Of a stretch of 64,000 nt of DNA, positions 46,187 through 50,246 are shown one piece after another. This stretch comes from Sabellastarte sp. h YS-2021 (Eukaryota > Annelida > Polychaeta > Sabellida > Sabellidae). Made by a program: the position numbers and the translations under genes. The stretch lies in assembly GCA_964017235.1 (NCBI GenBank), contig OZ024929.1, forward strand, positions 21,697,464-21,761,463, written 5' to 3'. Under the pieces are notes generated by a model. It saw nothing but the letters and a program-made list of their open reading frames with translations. It was not told the origin of the DNA and searched no databases. Positions within the stretch are counted from its first letter, which is position 1. Every line of letters begins with the position of its first letter.

Positions 46187-47864
46187 GCAGGCATGAACAA
46201 AATATTACACACTATGACCACTAGTAACCTGGAAGAATTATCTTTGTTTTCCTTTCATTGTTTTAGAGGAGGAATTGGCAAGCTGTATAGTGTATCTTTT
46301 CTATACTTCCCTGTGATTGGTACACTAACCACTGTCTGTGTGGGAGTAGTGATCAGTTTGGCAACAGGTAATTTCTGTAAATCAACGACTGTATTTCTGT
46401 CAGGATTTGGTTCCAGTGTCTACCAATTACTGTACACATAGCAGTCTGGCTCTCCGACATGTTAAGCTAAGTGTGATATGTGTGATGAGACAAGCATATA
46501 ATAGCATATAAAGGCCAGATTTATATATGACATAAGATATAGCATGTTTTCAATGGTGAGCTCTGATCATATCTAATATAAATACCTTCATTTCATCTTA
46601 ACCATCTTACCTATGAGGGTGAGAACCCAGAGAAATGTCAGTAGAACCAAAATATATATATACCTATTCAGATACCTCCCCGCAAATTCCAACTACCAAA
46701 AAGCATACACTTTCTAGGAAAGATATAATAAATCTCATTAATGTATTGGAACCCAGCTGATGTGTGAATTACTTACAGGATATCCAAGTAGAATGAGATT
46801 ATTAAACCCAACTTTGACTATTGTTCATATTAAAATTTCATCCATTTCTCTTACCAGGATGATTTTGTCTAAATATAATCAAAAGACGTCCTTACAATAA
46901 AGTTATATATCACCTACAAAAGCAAAACGCATACAGTATACTTTTGTTTACCAGAACCTCTGTGAACCCTTAAGTTTGGATAATCGGGAGGTTTGGAAAA
47001 CCCAGAGTGAGAATGAGATAATGCATTAGTGTAACTGGCCATGGACAATAATACAGTGCTACTTCCAGCAAAATTCCTTTAAATACACAATAATGACAAA
47101 CAATGCAGTACTTCTTTCTGTTTTTTTATAAATAATCTATAATATTTGCACGGAATTTCATGAAGACAATATCAAAAGAGATAATATATTTTTTTTAGAA
47201 TTTTCTAAATTTGAAATTAAAGAAAACATGGGACATACAATTATTACGAAATTTTGCAAACGTTTACTAAGTATATCTGATAAAGTATTCAGTTAATAGC
47301 TAATAACTTTTATTGCTGAATGCCTAAAATCCTTTGCCTAAATGCTTATTAAATAAACAGTGCAAAATCTCAATCAAATCCTCTGTTTAATATACATGGA
47401 GGCCATTTATTTACTTAAAAGTTTAAACGTTATAAAAGTTTTGGCATATTAAAGCATAATATTAATGGCAACTGATATGTTAAGACATGATAGGACTAAA
47501 AACATATTCCCAAAGCAACCGGACACTTCAGGAAAAATTTGTGTCTAATGTTCAACCTCAGTTTGTTTTAGGCCATGGTAATCAGTTTAGCTATGAGACT
47601 GATGTTAATTATATACAAGAAGCTAATTTATACAATATTGTGTCTTTTCAACTTATTTTGTGAAATATCCAATTCTTCATCTTTCATGATCATAACTTGG
47701 AAATTTACTATTTTACAGCATCATTGGTTGAAACACAAAGACCAGAAAACATTGATGATGCCTATCTTATTTTTCCACTGGATAGTTGGTCACGTAGGAA
47801 GAACATTAGAGCTAGAAAAATTTCCGTAGATGGTTGTGAACTCAAGAATTTGTTAAAAGAGTGA
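8003..47864 (+). CDS. SLC5-family sodium:solute symporter, complete 15-exon gene
   Basis: Coding exons are 8003-8347, 8698-8766, 13862-13913, 16636-16703, 17542-17622, 19353-19426, 22188-22328, 30638-30779, 32056-32141, 32603-32715, 34532-34602, 36791-36877, 40568-40734, 46267-46367 and 47719-47864. They sum to 1743 nt (580 residues plus stop); all 14 introns are GT-AG and all junction phases agree. The protein has the SLC5 layout: N-terminal helix, the YLELRF segment after helix 3, the GGMKAVVWTN loop, an extracellular GCDP loop, the SAVSSALNSMAAVTWQD helix/loop and a glycosylation-rich loop near residue 485. The family moves small organic solutes (monocarboxylates, vitamins, iodide, sugars) with Na+ across the plasma membrane. 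The pattern fits the SMCT/SMVT branch best; substrate and one-to-one orthology cannot be called. Length is slightly shorter than vertebrate SMCT because of a short C-tail. The start is the first ATG after the acceptor at 7980. Confidence 0.93.
8348..8697 (+). other. SLC5 intron 1
   Basis: 350 bp, GTAAAT...TTTTTTCAG; AT-rich, no repeat recognised. Confidence 0.8.
8698..8766 (+). CDS. SLC5 exon 2 (residues 116-138)
   Basis: Acceptor TTTTTTCAG|TAT. Begins with YLELRF, among the best conserved SLC5 strings, which follows SAYE of exon 1 exactly as in the family (TSTYEYLELRF type). Donor CGG|GTAAGA, phase 0. Too short to be found as an isolated reading frame. Confidence 0.92.
8767..9499 (+). other. 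SLC5 intron 2, 5' part
   Basis: AT-rich. Around 9325-9410 the sequence CCAAGTCTTAGACTT...GTCTAAGACCTG resembles the ends of the TIR MITE at 14460-14975 and may be a fragment of it. Confidence 0.4.
9500..13230 (+). mobile_element. L1/Tx1-like LINE, decayed, in SLC5 intron 2
   Basis: Fragments follow LINE order. Endonuclease: MVCGDYNLALEPSLDT (9591), RYTWRRKRPMQQACLDNIIV (9748), YRTDHSIVEINM (9859). RT: KNGKTGIDGFPAEF (10610), IITCLPKGDKPRQF and WCPISLL (10742-10807), SSEQSGFISGRYIADST (10882), LVNFEKAFDSISW (10988), EKGCLQGDPIAPYLF (11157), FADYNTIILDGT (11293; catalytic DD is DY). The thumb and C-terminal region runs to about 12790. The 3' end has AATAAA (13201) and A10 at 13221-13230. Many frameshifts and stops; the 5' boundary is uncertain. 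Domain style is L1/Tx1 rather than CR1. Confidence 0.85.
13231..13395 (+). repeat. Fragment of repeat R1
   Basis: Directly after the LINE poly(A): TCTTGGATCATGAAGG, GATCACCACCAAAATGTAAT, CATTTCTTGCAAAAATTTTA and CACTTTTTCAGTCATTTTGC follow the order of the R1 module. The LINE therefore ends against, and may have inserted into, an R1 copy. Confidence 0.55.
13513..13745 (+). repeat. tRNA-derived SINE, family A (degraded head)
   Basis: CACTTCTGAGATCAGAGTTT, then GTGGGAAAGCTTGTAGTTAC, TGTATGTATTGGTTTC, CCTTCCAACTACC: the family-A body, with a decayed tRNA head. It ends about 120 bp before exon 3. Confidence 0.75.
13861..13861 (+). other. Acceptor base of SLC5 exon 3
   Basis: ACTTTTCAG ends here and defines exon 3, which no isolated reading frame shows. 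Confidence 0.85.
13862..13913 (+). CDS. SLC5 exon 3 (residues 139-155)
   Basis: Acceptor ACTTTTCAG|CTA. Encodes LIYVGMAMYAPAIALQT, matching the family helix of the form IxYxxIVIYAPALAL. Donor ACAG|GTACTG, phase 1. Confidence 0.92.
14077..14320 (+). repeat. tRNA-derived SINE, family A (best-preserved copy)
   Basis: tRNA-like head GGGGCCACGGTGGCAGAGTG with A box 14087-14097 (TGGCAGAGTGG) and B box 14129-14139 (GGTTCGATTCC), both near consensus for RNA polymerase III. The body follows (CAAGTGGGAAAGCTGGCAGT, CTGTATGTACTGGTTTCCTC, CCAACTACCCGTC), then C15 (14290-14304) and AAAATAAATGAA. As the most intact copy it is the best reference for the family. Confidence 0.85.
14460..14975. mobile_element. 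MITE with long imperfect terminal inverted repeats
   Basis: The left arm (14467-14572) holds AAAGGACTAAGTCTTGGAC, AAGACTTTGGTCTTAG and GGATTTTACAAAG. The right arm (14855-14972) holds their inverted counterparts: CTTTGTAAAATCCGC, AAGACCAAAGTCTTAAAT and GGACTTAAGTCCCTTTG. The interior is AT-rich and non-coding. About 510 bp; no target duplication resolved. Confidence 0.75.
15257..15285 (+). repeat. Truncated SINE family A head
   Basis: GGGGCCATGGTGGCAGAGTG plus GTAACAC is the family-A head, cut off after about 29 bp exactly where the AAATCGGCCC element begins, so that element probably inserted into the SINE. Confidence 0.7.
15286..16012. mobile_element. AAATCGGCCC-end element, copy 2 (opposite orientation)
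   Basis: The left end has AATCGGCCCATGGCAAATCG, then CTCGGCTCTGG and AAGTCAGCCCCC. The right end (15898-16012) has GGGGGCCGATTTCACTAAGG, GGGGGCTGATTTGACAGGGG, AGATTTGGCAAAGGGCTGAT. Its right terminus is the inverse of the left terminus of copy 1. Internal GTGCAATTA/GTGCAATTG motifs recur (15561, 15630, 15690, 15783). No coding frame. Confidence 0.7.
16079..16512. repeat. Direct duplication of a ~90-bp unit, ~340 bp apart
   Basis: 16079-16170 and 16420-16512 both read GGAGATGTTCTA(A/G)CAG(C/T)AGATCAGTTCTTCTAA ... CTGGGAATGCTC(T/C)AACAGC ... TTTTTCCAGTGAAATGTCAG. Function unknown; it sits upstream of exon 4. Confidence 0.8.
16636..16703 (+). CDS. SLC5 exon 4 (residues 156-178)
   Basis: Acceptor TCTGTTTCAG|TTACT. 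Encodes VTGIPMWSSILCIGAVATF plus YTML, the helix preceding the conserved GG(M/L)KAV(V/I)W loop. Donor TTG|GTATGT, phase 0. Confidence 0.92.
17016..17390 (+). repeat. Repeat R1, third copy, with TA microsatellite
   Basis: GCATTCAGAGGGTGCAGGCC, TCCGCCAAACAGCTCA is the R1 head; GGATCTAGAAGGTGATCCAG, TTTCTTTTACCATT and TAACTTTTTGAGGTA are its modules. A (TA)n tract lies at about 17157-17178. Confidence 0.65.
17542..17622 (+). CDS. SLC5 exon 5 (residues 179-205)
   Basis: Acceptor ATTCTTAG|GGA. Encodes GGMKAVVWTNTIQSLVMLAG then VIIIIS, the sodium:solute symporter signature loop followed by a helix. Donor TCA|GTAAGT, phase 0. Confidence 0.94.
17623..19352 (+). other. SLC5 intron 5
   Basis: 1.7 kb, AT-rich, no gene or named repeat recognised. 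Confidence 0.5.
19353..19426 (+). CDS. SLC5 exon 6 (residues 206-229 and part of 230)
   Basis: Acceptor TATGAACAG|GGA. Encodes the extracellular loop GIIQVGSFEKMLKLNQASGR plus LNFF. The GRLNFF string is the family GGRLNFW motif. Donor TTTGA|GTAAGT, phase 2, completed to Asp by exon 7. Confidence 0.92.
20077..20180 (-). mobile_element. CR1/L2 LINE 3' end, reverse copy
   Basis: Read on the minus strand it matches 54150-54263: CATGCCTGTC...GGACTCTCCCTTCTTGGACT, AAGCGCATTAGAGGATTT, TTTTGCGCTATATAAATCCT, ACTATTATTATTATA. This is the same LINE family as the element nested in the Penelope-like element. Confidence 0.85.
20465..20605 (+). repeat. SINE with tRNA-Leu/Ser-like head, family C
   Basis: GGTGTCTGAGCGGGTAGCAA resembles a class-II tRNA 5' half. 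About 40 bp later a B box GGTTTCAATCC (20529-20539) follows. The spacing suggests a long variable arm. No acceptor stem closes, so this is a SINE or tRNA pseudogene rather than a gene. Confidence 0.5.
20735..21190 (+). mobile_element. CR1/L2 LINE 3' fragment
   Basis: Codes in decayed frames for LHKLHWIPIHY, then RLRSYTVAAPTEWNKLPQAI and FRTQLKTYFFRLAYPPP, the C-terminal end seen also at about 54000-54125 (AAPAEWNKLP...FRSQLKTRLFRLAYPPP). Confidence 0.8.
21191..22187 (+). other. SLC5 intron 6, 3' part
   Basis: AT-rich. 21690-21770 (TTTGTGGTCTAGTG...ATAGGTTCAAAT) may be a decayed tRNA-type SINE head; otherwise nothing recognised. Confidence 0.35.
22188..22328 (+). CDS. SLC5 exon 7 (residues 230-277)
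   Basis: Acceptor TTGTTTCAG|CTT. Encodes FSIDPTVRMTFWSLFLGRFT followed by ANMRVYSASQSSVQGFSSVS and SLKEAR. This is the family region TFWxxxxGxxxxxxxxYxxxQxxVQRxxSxxSxxxAR. The usually conserved Q-R pair before the SxxS is Q-G here. Donor CT|GTAAGT, phase 2. Confidence 0.93.
22329..23459 (+). other. SLC5 intron 7, 5' part
   Basis: No coding frame with family support. Short repeat traces only. Confidence 0.4.
23460..24660 (+). mobile_element. Penelope-like element 5' region, truncated copy
   Basis: Parallel to 51430-52250 over several hundred bp: GTGTTCCACT...GACTGGTCATTAAC-type start, AATATCAAACATGTTT, AGACAAGGC/ACAGACAAG motifs, a TATA-like CTATATAAGG (24031), and a start of coding sequence with K-I-E-V-P-T-D-I-P-T-E-F then LGATAADI, followed by a Glu/Arg-rich, GA-rich tract. 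The other copy reads KIEVPTDSQPHFELGDTAED. The RT part of the element is absent here. Confidence 0.65.
24661..25978. other. Unassigned repetitive DNA in intron 7
   Basis: Short frames (24602-24793, 24959-25213, 25220-25501) show no family I recognise. The stretch 25540-25900 is A-rich with recurring AAAACTTTGGCC/AAAACTTTAGCC and TTTTGGAA motifs, suggesting simple-repeat expansion. Confidence 0.35.
25979..26340 (-). pseudogene. Protein-like minus-strand remnant of unknown family
   Basis: On the minus strand a frame reads LTRGNMVYVPNDIYRNPLKE, then AKYKQDLLKDYFSHIGASAG, a stop, then NYHGETKKLASVSPFEGYPN. The composition is protein-like but matches nothing I can name. It lies downstream of the antisense tyrosine-recombinase element and may belong to it. 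Confidence 0.35.
26985..29770 (-). mobile_element. Antisense DIRS-like tyrosine-recombinase retroelement, decayed
   Basis: Minus-strand fragments, in order from high to low coordinate. Gag-like: 29763-29569 and PQVWEELLQDYWDQQLPLLI (about 29220). RT: LGNGFMIHKVDIKRAIRHVK (about 28870), DPEEYNLLGLHHN, FQCPSDIVCHTMRQRNFDIM then NYIDNILGIDVPG (28717-28620), ALSFEISEKKLV. RNase H region: KCVHTSWIFLNRLLDIL (about 28410), VALRVWKN, CDNVVVVQILNSGRTR. Recombinase-like pieces: FKWSKN (about 27385) and SHGTWMSECIWKYI (27120-27080). The RT palm has YIDN in place of YIDD, and frames are broken many times. The family style is the DIRS superfamily; ends not found. Confidence 0.75.
30001..30190 (-). pseudogene. 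Lys/Thr-rich minus-strand reading frame
   Basis: A 60-residue basic frame (ESERGTCPTASTFPTDLTTT, then GKKKSTKCLGRVLYSSKRRK). It might be the far 5' end of the antisense DIRS-like element, but no homology was recognised. Confidence 0.3.
30638..30779 (+). CDS. SLC5 exon 8 (residues 277-324)
   Basis: Acceptor AACATTTCAG|GGC. Encodes a helix (NTILTFFTCAIGLVLYGYF), then SGCDPLSDPDPQRQLSSPNQ, the family loop of the form Y-x-x-CDP ... PDQ. Donor CAG|GTATGT, phase 0. It follows an 8.3-kb intron holding two retroelement remnants. Confidence 0.94.
30780..31189 (+). other. SLC5 intron 8, 5' part
   Basis: Only a short inverted TTAATTAATTAA-type stretch near 30992; nothing else recognised. Confidence 0.4.
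31190..31885. repeat. Minisatellite of ~21-bp units in inverted arrays
   Basis: The left half (31196-31600) is built from units like TAAGTCATTCCCACAAGATA / CACTTATTAAATTGTTCCCA. The right half (31690-31885) is built from the reverse complement, e.g. CTATCTTGTGGGAATGACTT. A short reversed patch lies at about 31295-31350. The extreme ends are inverted matches of each other, so the block may be a TIR element whose arms are tandem arrays. Confidence 0.8.
32056..32141 (+). CDS. SLC5 exon 9 (residues 325-353)
   Basis: Acceptor ATATGTTTCAG|TTG. Encodes LVPLFVMKVINWPGIPGIFL plus EAIFSSSL. The family equivalent is LxPYxVxxxxxxxPGLPGLFxA. Donor TTAG|GTAAAT, phase 2. Confidence 0.94.
32603..32715 (+). 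CDS. SLC5 exon 10 (residues 353-391)
   Basis: Acceptor CCATTTTTAG|CGC. Encodes AVSSALNSMAAVTWQDFLRW and onward to KVI. This is the strongest SMCT/SMVT-type match (S-x-V-S-S-x-x-N-A-x-A-A-V-T-x-x-D). By family alignment Ser356-Ser357 fall at the Na2-site serines of SGLT1 (inference). Donor ATAG|GTAAAT, phase 1. Confidence 0.95.
32716..33223 (+). other. SLC5 intron 10, 5' part
   Basis: AT-rich; nothing recognised. Confidence 0.4.
33224..33775 (+). mobile_element. CR1/L2 LINE 3' fragment
   Basis: ILQGSVLS (33298, cf. PQGSVLGP), then in another frame KSVKHFGHSFAFEAPKIWNK and LSNDVHCTTSVASFRKKL (33497-33609), the C-terminal signature AP-x-x-WN-x-L...FRKKLKT. It ends with CTTAGAGTCTGTCATTGATG, AGTGCTATAAAAGT. 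Related in position to 48790-49125 (CTTAGAGTCTG...AGTGCTACAAATGT). Confidence 0.8.
33776..34204 (+). other. SLC5 intron 10, middle
   Basis: Nothing recognised. Confidence 0.4.
34205..34400 (+). repeat. tRNA-derived SINE, family B
   Basis: Head with GTCCTAGTGGTCAGCC (A-box-like) and B box GGTTTGACTCC (34270-34280), body GGGCCTGTCCCAATATGG, tail AACTGAATATAAAACCC. Reverse copies at 335-494, 45576-45728 and 48604-48690. Confidence 0.75.
34532..34602 (+). CDS. SLC5 exon 11 (residues 391-414)
   Basis: Acceptor TTGCATGACAG|TTTTG. In the spliced frame it encodes LLHGISCTSMAFLFSLLHGS plus VLQ, the helix aligned to the family pattern GxxCIGMAxLAxxxGxxLQ. Donor CAG|GTAGGT, phase 0. Confidence 0.88.
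34603..36050 (+). other. SLC5 intron 11, 5' part
   Basis: AT-rich with an ATATAT run (34775-34800) and C10 (about 35012). The reading frame 34800-35063 has no family features. Confidence 0.4.
36055..36130 (+). repeat. tRNA-like SINE head or tRNA pseudogene
   Basis: GGTGGCCGTGAGTGTAGAAT, then B box GGTTTGAATCC at 36106-36116. The A box is weak and the acceptor stem does not pair. Confidence 0.4.
36357..36517. repeat. Long hairpin / foldback MITE
   Basis: The left arm 36357-36423 and right arm 36452-36517 are near-perfect inverted copies (GGCATTATAGGTTTTTACAG, GCACTTCATGAATCATTAC against GTAATGATTCATGGCGTGC, CTGTAAAAACCTATAATGCC), with a 28-nt loop containing AGGCCTAACGGCCCTCGAGC. A transcript would fold into a stem of about 60 bp. 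Confidence 0.9.
36791..36877 (+). CDS. SLC5 exon 12 (residues 415-443)
   Basis: Acceptor ATATTTACAG|GCA. Encodes ANISFGSSANSPLLGIFILG plus AFFRKTNWL, matching the family GPLLGxFxLGxFxPxxNxxG helix. Donor TTG|GTAAGT, phase 0. Confidence 0.92.
36878..37480 (+). other. SLC5 intron 12, 5' part
   Basis: Nothing recognised. Confidence 0.4.
37480..39760. repeat. GC-richer, internally repetitive block, possibly an LTR or compound element
   Basis: A motif of the form GGGC(G/A)C-AAG(G)CGCCAGGACAGT recurs near 38210, 38820, 38852, 38942 and 39035. GCCAACCAGGTAAACTGGCG (39402) and GCCAACCAGGCAAGCTGGCG (39485) are direct repeats. GTCCCTGTCACCCC (37517) and ATCCCTGTCACGAC (38354) echo each other. A minus-strand TATA-like CCTTATAAGTG lies near 39697. 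AGGTGAA(T/A)TAAGGTC(A/G)AAGGTCAAGGT recurs at 37850 and 37932. Minus-strand frames here are Cys/Leu-rich shadows with no family match. Confidence 0.55.
39760..40567 (+). other. SLC5 intron 12, 3' part
   Basis: Nothing recognised; the frame 39743-40030 has no family support. Confidence 0.4.
40568..40734 (+). CDS. SLC5 exon 13 (residues 444-499)
   Basis: Acceptor TTTGTTTCAG|GGA. Encodes GVIVGSAVGLILTMWISVGS and YLIPSVPPLY (the family GxxxxxxWIxxGSxxYPPxPxxLP motif), then an extracellular loop with clustered glycosylation sequons (NGT, NSS, NYT). The open frame would end at TAA 40736. I place the donor at GT|GTAATT (40735) because it leaves phase 2, which exon 14 needs. The donor is weak, and a DIRS inverted repeat starts about 20 bp later. 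Confidence 0.88.
40755..40838 (+). repeat. Left inverted terminal repeat of the DIRS element
   Basis: TACTGATACCTTCAGCACTG, AGGTGACC and GAGATATAGCGAGACTTCCT match the reverse complement of 45130-45218. It begins about 20 bp after the exon-13 splice donor. Confidence 0.85.
44971..45071. repeat. Hairpin near the DIRS right end
   Basis: The left arm 44971-44999 (TTTAGTTCCACATGGTAAGC, TATTGTAGC) pairs with 45045-45071 (GCTACAAGCTTACCATATGG, AACTAAA), around a 45-nt AT-rich loop that itself contains TAGCTTTTATAAGCTA. Confidence 0.85.
45130..45218 (-). repeat. Right inverted terminal repeat of the DIRS element
   Basis: AGGAAGTCTCGCGATATCTC, AGATCACCTCAGTGTTGAAG and GCATCAGACCAGTAT are the inverted partner of the left repeat. 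Confidence 0.85.
45240..45575 (+). other. SLC5 intron 13 after the DIRS element
   Basis: AT-rich; nothing recognised. Confidence 0.4.
45576..45728 (-). repeat. tRNA-derived SINE, family B, reverse copy
   Basis: On the minus strand: GGCCCTCAGTGGCCTAGTGG, TTAGCAAGTTTGACATCTAA, B box AGTCCT(A)-side GTTCAAGTCCT, then ACCTGTCCCAATATGACCCA and GGATGTAAAACCCCA. The A box TGGCCTAGTGG is nearly consensus. Confidence 0.8.
45729..46150 (+). other. SLC5 intron 13, 3' part
   Basis: Nothing recognised; the frame 45871-46056 has no family support. Confidence 0.4.
46151..46187. repeat. T15-G22 homopolymer tract
   Basis: T15 (46151-46165) followed by G22 (46166-46187), 79 bp before exon 14. The G run can form quadruplexes, and its length is likely polymorphic or mis-assembled. 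Confidence 0.95.
46267..46367 (+). CDS. SLC5 exon 14 (residues 499-533)
   Basis: Acceptor CATTGTTTTAG|AGG. Encodes GGIGKLYSVSFLYFPVIGTL and TTVCVGVVISLAT, matching the family segment W(Y)SLSYLYFxxxGTLxxxxVGxxxSLxTG, the last helix. Donor ACAG|GTAATT, phase 1. A T15-G22 tract lies 80 bp upstream. Confidence 0.93.
46368..47718 (+). other. SLC5 intron 14
   Basis: 1.35 kb, AT-rich, nothing recognised. The frame 47575-47829 starts in the intron and overlaps exon 15 out of frame. Confidence 0.5.
47719..47864 (+). CDS. SLC5 exon 15 (residues 533-580, stop)
   Basis: Acceptor ATTTTACAG|CAT. Encodes the cytoplasmic tail SLVETQRPENIDDAYLIFPL then DSWSRRKNIRARKISVDGCE and LKNLLKE, ending in TGA 47862-47864. 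The N-I-D-D-A-Y-L-I-x-P pattern resembles the family (D)P(K/R)YIxP tail. No PDZ-type C-terminus is seen, unlike vertebrate SMCT1. Confidence 0.9.
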
Positions 47865-48100
47865 AATGTTCTTAATAGGATAATTATATGGGCAAGATAT
47901 TTTCCACAGTTGTTATTGTATATTAGCGTGAACTAATAGGGATTTTGAGACAAAGGAGACTTTTAAAAACCGAGCCACAAATCATGTGTGGAGTAAATGA
48001 GAGTATGACACCTTGTATGAAATACACTTATTCTTTCTATAATATACAAATTAGACTCTAAAAATACCAATTCAGTGTATCATGTGGTCTTCTAAACACT
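47865..48100 (+). other. SLC5 3'UTR / 3' flank
   Basis: Follows the TGA. No polyadenylation signal before the SINE. Confidence 0.4.
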
Positions 48101-48312
48101 ATTAGAGGTCTTGGTGGTGTTGTAGTGGAGAATTCAAATCCTGAAACATCCTCAGGGAAAACTGGTAGTTGTATGTCTTTGGCCAGAGTTTTGCCCTACA
48201 GATTCTTGAATTAGTGTATGTACTGGTTTCTTTTGCCCTTATAACCATCCGTCATAACATAACCTACACAAGGGTACTATATCCTACATAGATCAAGAAA
48301 TAAATCAATCTG
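48101..48312 (+). repeat. tRNA-derived SINE, family A (decayed head)
   Basis: GAGGTCTTGGTGGTGTTGTA with B-box-like ATTCAAATCC, then GTATGTACTGGTTTCTTTTG, CCCTTATAACCATCCGTC, ACAAGGGTACTATATC and a AAATAAATCAAT tail, following the family-A body. Confidence 0.75.
48299..48304 (+). terminator. First AATAAA downstream of the SLC5 stop
   Basis: The first AATAAA after the stop codon lies 435 bp downstream, in the tail of a tRNA-derived SINE. It could serve as the polyadenylation signal; transcript evidence is absent. Confidence 0.2.
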
Positions 48313-48603
48313 AGCAGGATTATTGCCATAGTTCATTGATCCATGGACAAATGTGACTCAGCAACAAGTTGCATTTCGTGCCAGGGAGACCAAATGAATG
48401 CCATTAGCTGATTTATAAAGGATAATAAATGTGGAAGCTAATCTATTTCTAATCTAAAGTTGAAGTATAACATAACTGTTAACAACTAAGGTCATGACAG
48501 AACCTCTGTACATTAAAAATATTGTCATGGACACTAAAACGCCAAATAATTTAAAACAAAACTTATGAACCACTGTTAAAGGACTGAGAAAAGACAATTG
48601 TTT

Positions 48604-48690
48604 AGTCTTCAAAGTTAGGGTTTAACACCCATTCAACAGCCAGGATCATATTGGGACACATCATCAGCCTTTTTGTGGGGTAAAAACTAT
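48604..48690 (-). repeat. SINE family B, truncated reverse copy
   Basis: AAGTTAGGGTTTAACACCCA, TTCAACAGCC, ATATTGGGACACATCATCAG matches the 3' part of family B seen at 45576-45640. Confidence 0.65.
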
Positions 48691-48789
48691 TAACTTCATA
48701 GATTTCCTTATTATCTTGAAAAAATAATCTCAAAGCTCTCCAAGACCTTTTGAGAGGAACTTTAGATGTTCTACAACCCCCGGCAAAGC

Positions 48790-49125
48790 AAACCTGTTAG
48801 CTGTTACTGTAAGTGTTCTACAGTACATATCTTTAGTAAGCATATCAAAAATCACTTTAATCACAACTTCACATTTGATGCTCTGAGAAAATGCAAACAG
48901 TTGTTTCTCTGTCTTCTTTCAGGAGCAAATTGAAGACATATCTGTACAGTGAAACCAAATCTCCACAGCTGGCCTTTGTCCCTTGTGTTTCTGTTTTGTC
49001 AGCCTGCTATGTTTATGGATTCTGAATATTTCCTTCATCCTTTATTGGTCTTACACCTTAGAGTCTGTAATTTGACAGGGAGTTAGTGCTACAAATGTAC
49101 TCACTGCAAGTCGAAACAAAATTTA
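48790..49125 (+). mobile_element. CR1/L2 LINE 3' end fragment
   Basis: Encodes FRSKLKTYLYSETKSP near 48920, followed by an untranslated tail (CTTAGAGTCTGTAATTTGAC, AGTGCTACAAATGTACTC) like that of 33700-33770. Confidence 0.65.
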
Positions 49126-49861
49126 TCAATCCTTTATAAGGGAAACTGTGTACAATTTATGATTTCTTTAAGATAATATTTATATCACATCACATTTTCT
49201 GCTTTGGCTCAGTATTCTGAAACACAGATCAGTGCATATCAGATTTGATTTGAGTCAAATATATAGTATTTGATCCGTTTTTGTTGGAATTCATGAAATA
49301 TTTTTGGATTGAATTTTTGTTTAATTTGATGAAGTCATTGTGGATTAAGACAGATCTAAAATGGGTGTCATTTCTCAGGGTTGTATGACGATTTTGTGAT
49401 TTTTTAAACAATAACTACTGAGGCAGAGTGTTTAACATGGCCAAATAAGTCCTTTCGATTAACCAAGTGAGGAGAACTCTATACAACATCTATATCCATA
49501 GTTATCACATATAAAACAAGAAAACTGATCAAATATTTGATATTTTCAGCTCAAGGTATACCTGCTTTGTAAATAGCTATTTGATCCAAAGGCTCATCAG
49601 AAATTTTTTCCCAAATTTGATATAATCTTGATCTGACTTTAAGCCATGCTTGTGAATACTGGCCCAGAAGTGACAATACTGCTACAACGATCATGAAAGT
49701 TATTTTTTTTTGTGCCAAAAATGTTTGTAAATTTAATCTACATGGAAGTGTAGAATACTTGAGACTATGAAAAATACATTAAACAACACATCAACAGTCT
49801 ATAGTTAGAAACTAAATTCCAAATTGAGTTTAGCCTCAATTATTTTGTCATTAACCTACAA
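49126..49861. other. Unassigned DNA
   Basis: Nothing recognised. Confidence 0.4.
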
Positions 49862-50026
49862 GTGCACTAGCTGATCCAGGGGGTTCAGGGGGTTGCATCC
49901 CCCTTGAAATATAATGTAAAGGGGTTTAACCCATTAATTTTTTCCCGGGGGCATGCCCCCCACATCCCCTAGTTATGGTATGTCTTATGTGACCCCCACC
50001 GTACTTAAAAGCTGGATCCGGCCCTG
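49862..50026 (-). mobile_element. hAT-type terminal fragment
   Basis: On the minus strand the terminus is CAGGGCCGGATCCAGCTTTT, a common hAT-type end, followed by GGTGGGGGTCACATAAGACA, GGGGGGCATGCCCCCGGG, TTAAACCCC and AACCCCCTGAACCCCCTGGA. The matching opposite terminus is not visible, so it is a one-ended remnant. Confidence 0.55.
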
Positions 50027-50246
50027 AAACATCTTTACTTTCAAGGTTTATACACATGTTCCATCGGAAAACTTTACTGACTGGCCATGCAACCATCAGT
50101 TGCTGCCAGTCGTCATCCATTTTGATGGTGGAAAGGGGTATGCACACAACTGTGTTAGTGGATCACAAGATCAGTGAGATATCAAACATGCTGATCACAG
50201 TGTGCCACAGCCAACATTTGATTGTTATGATAAAAACGGGAGCTGG

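Noticed and set aside
46193-46441. 82-residue frame starting with MNKILHTMTTSNL
   Set aside because: Only the part from 46267 to 46367 is exon; the start is intronic and the end runs past the donor.
47575-47829. 84-residue + frame overlapping exon 15
   Set aside because: Different frame from the SLC5 tail; lacks family features.
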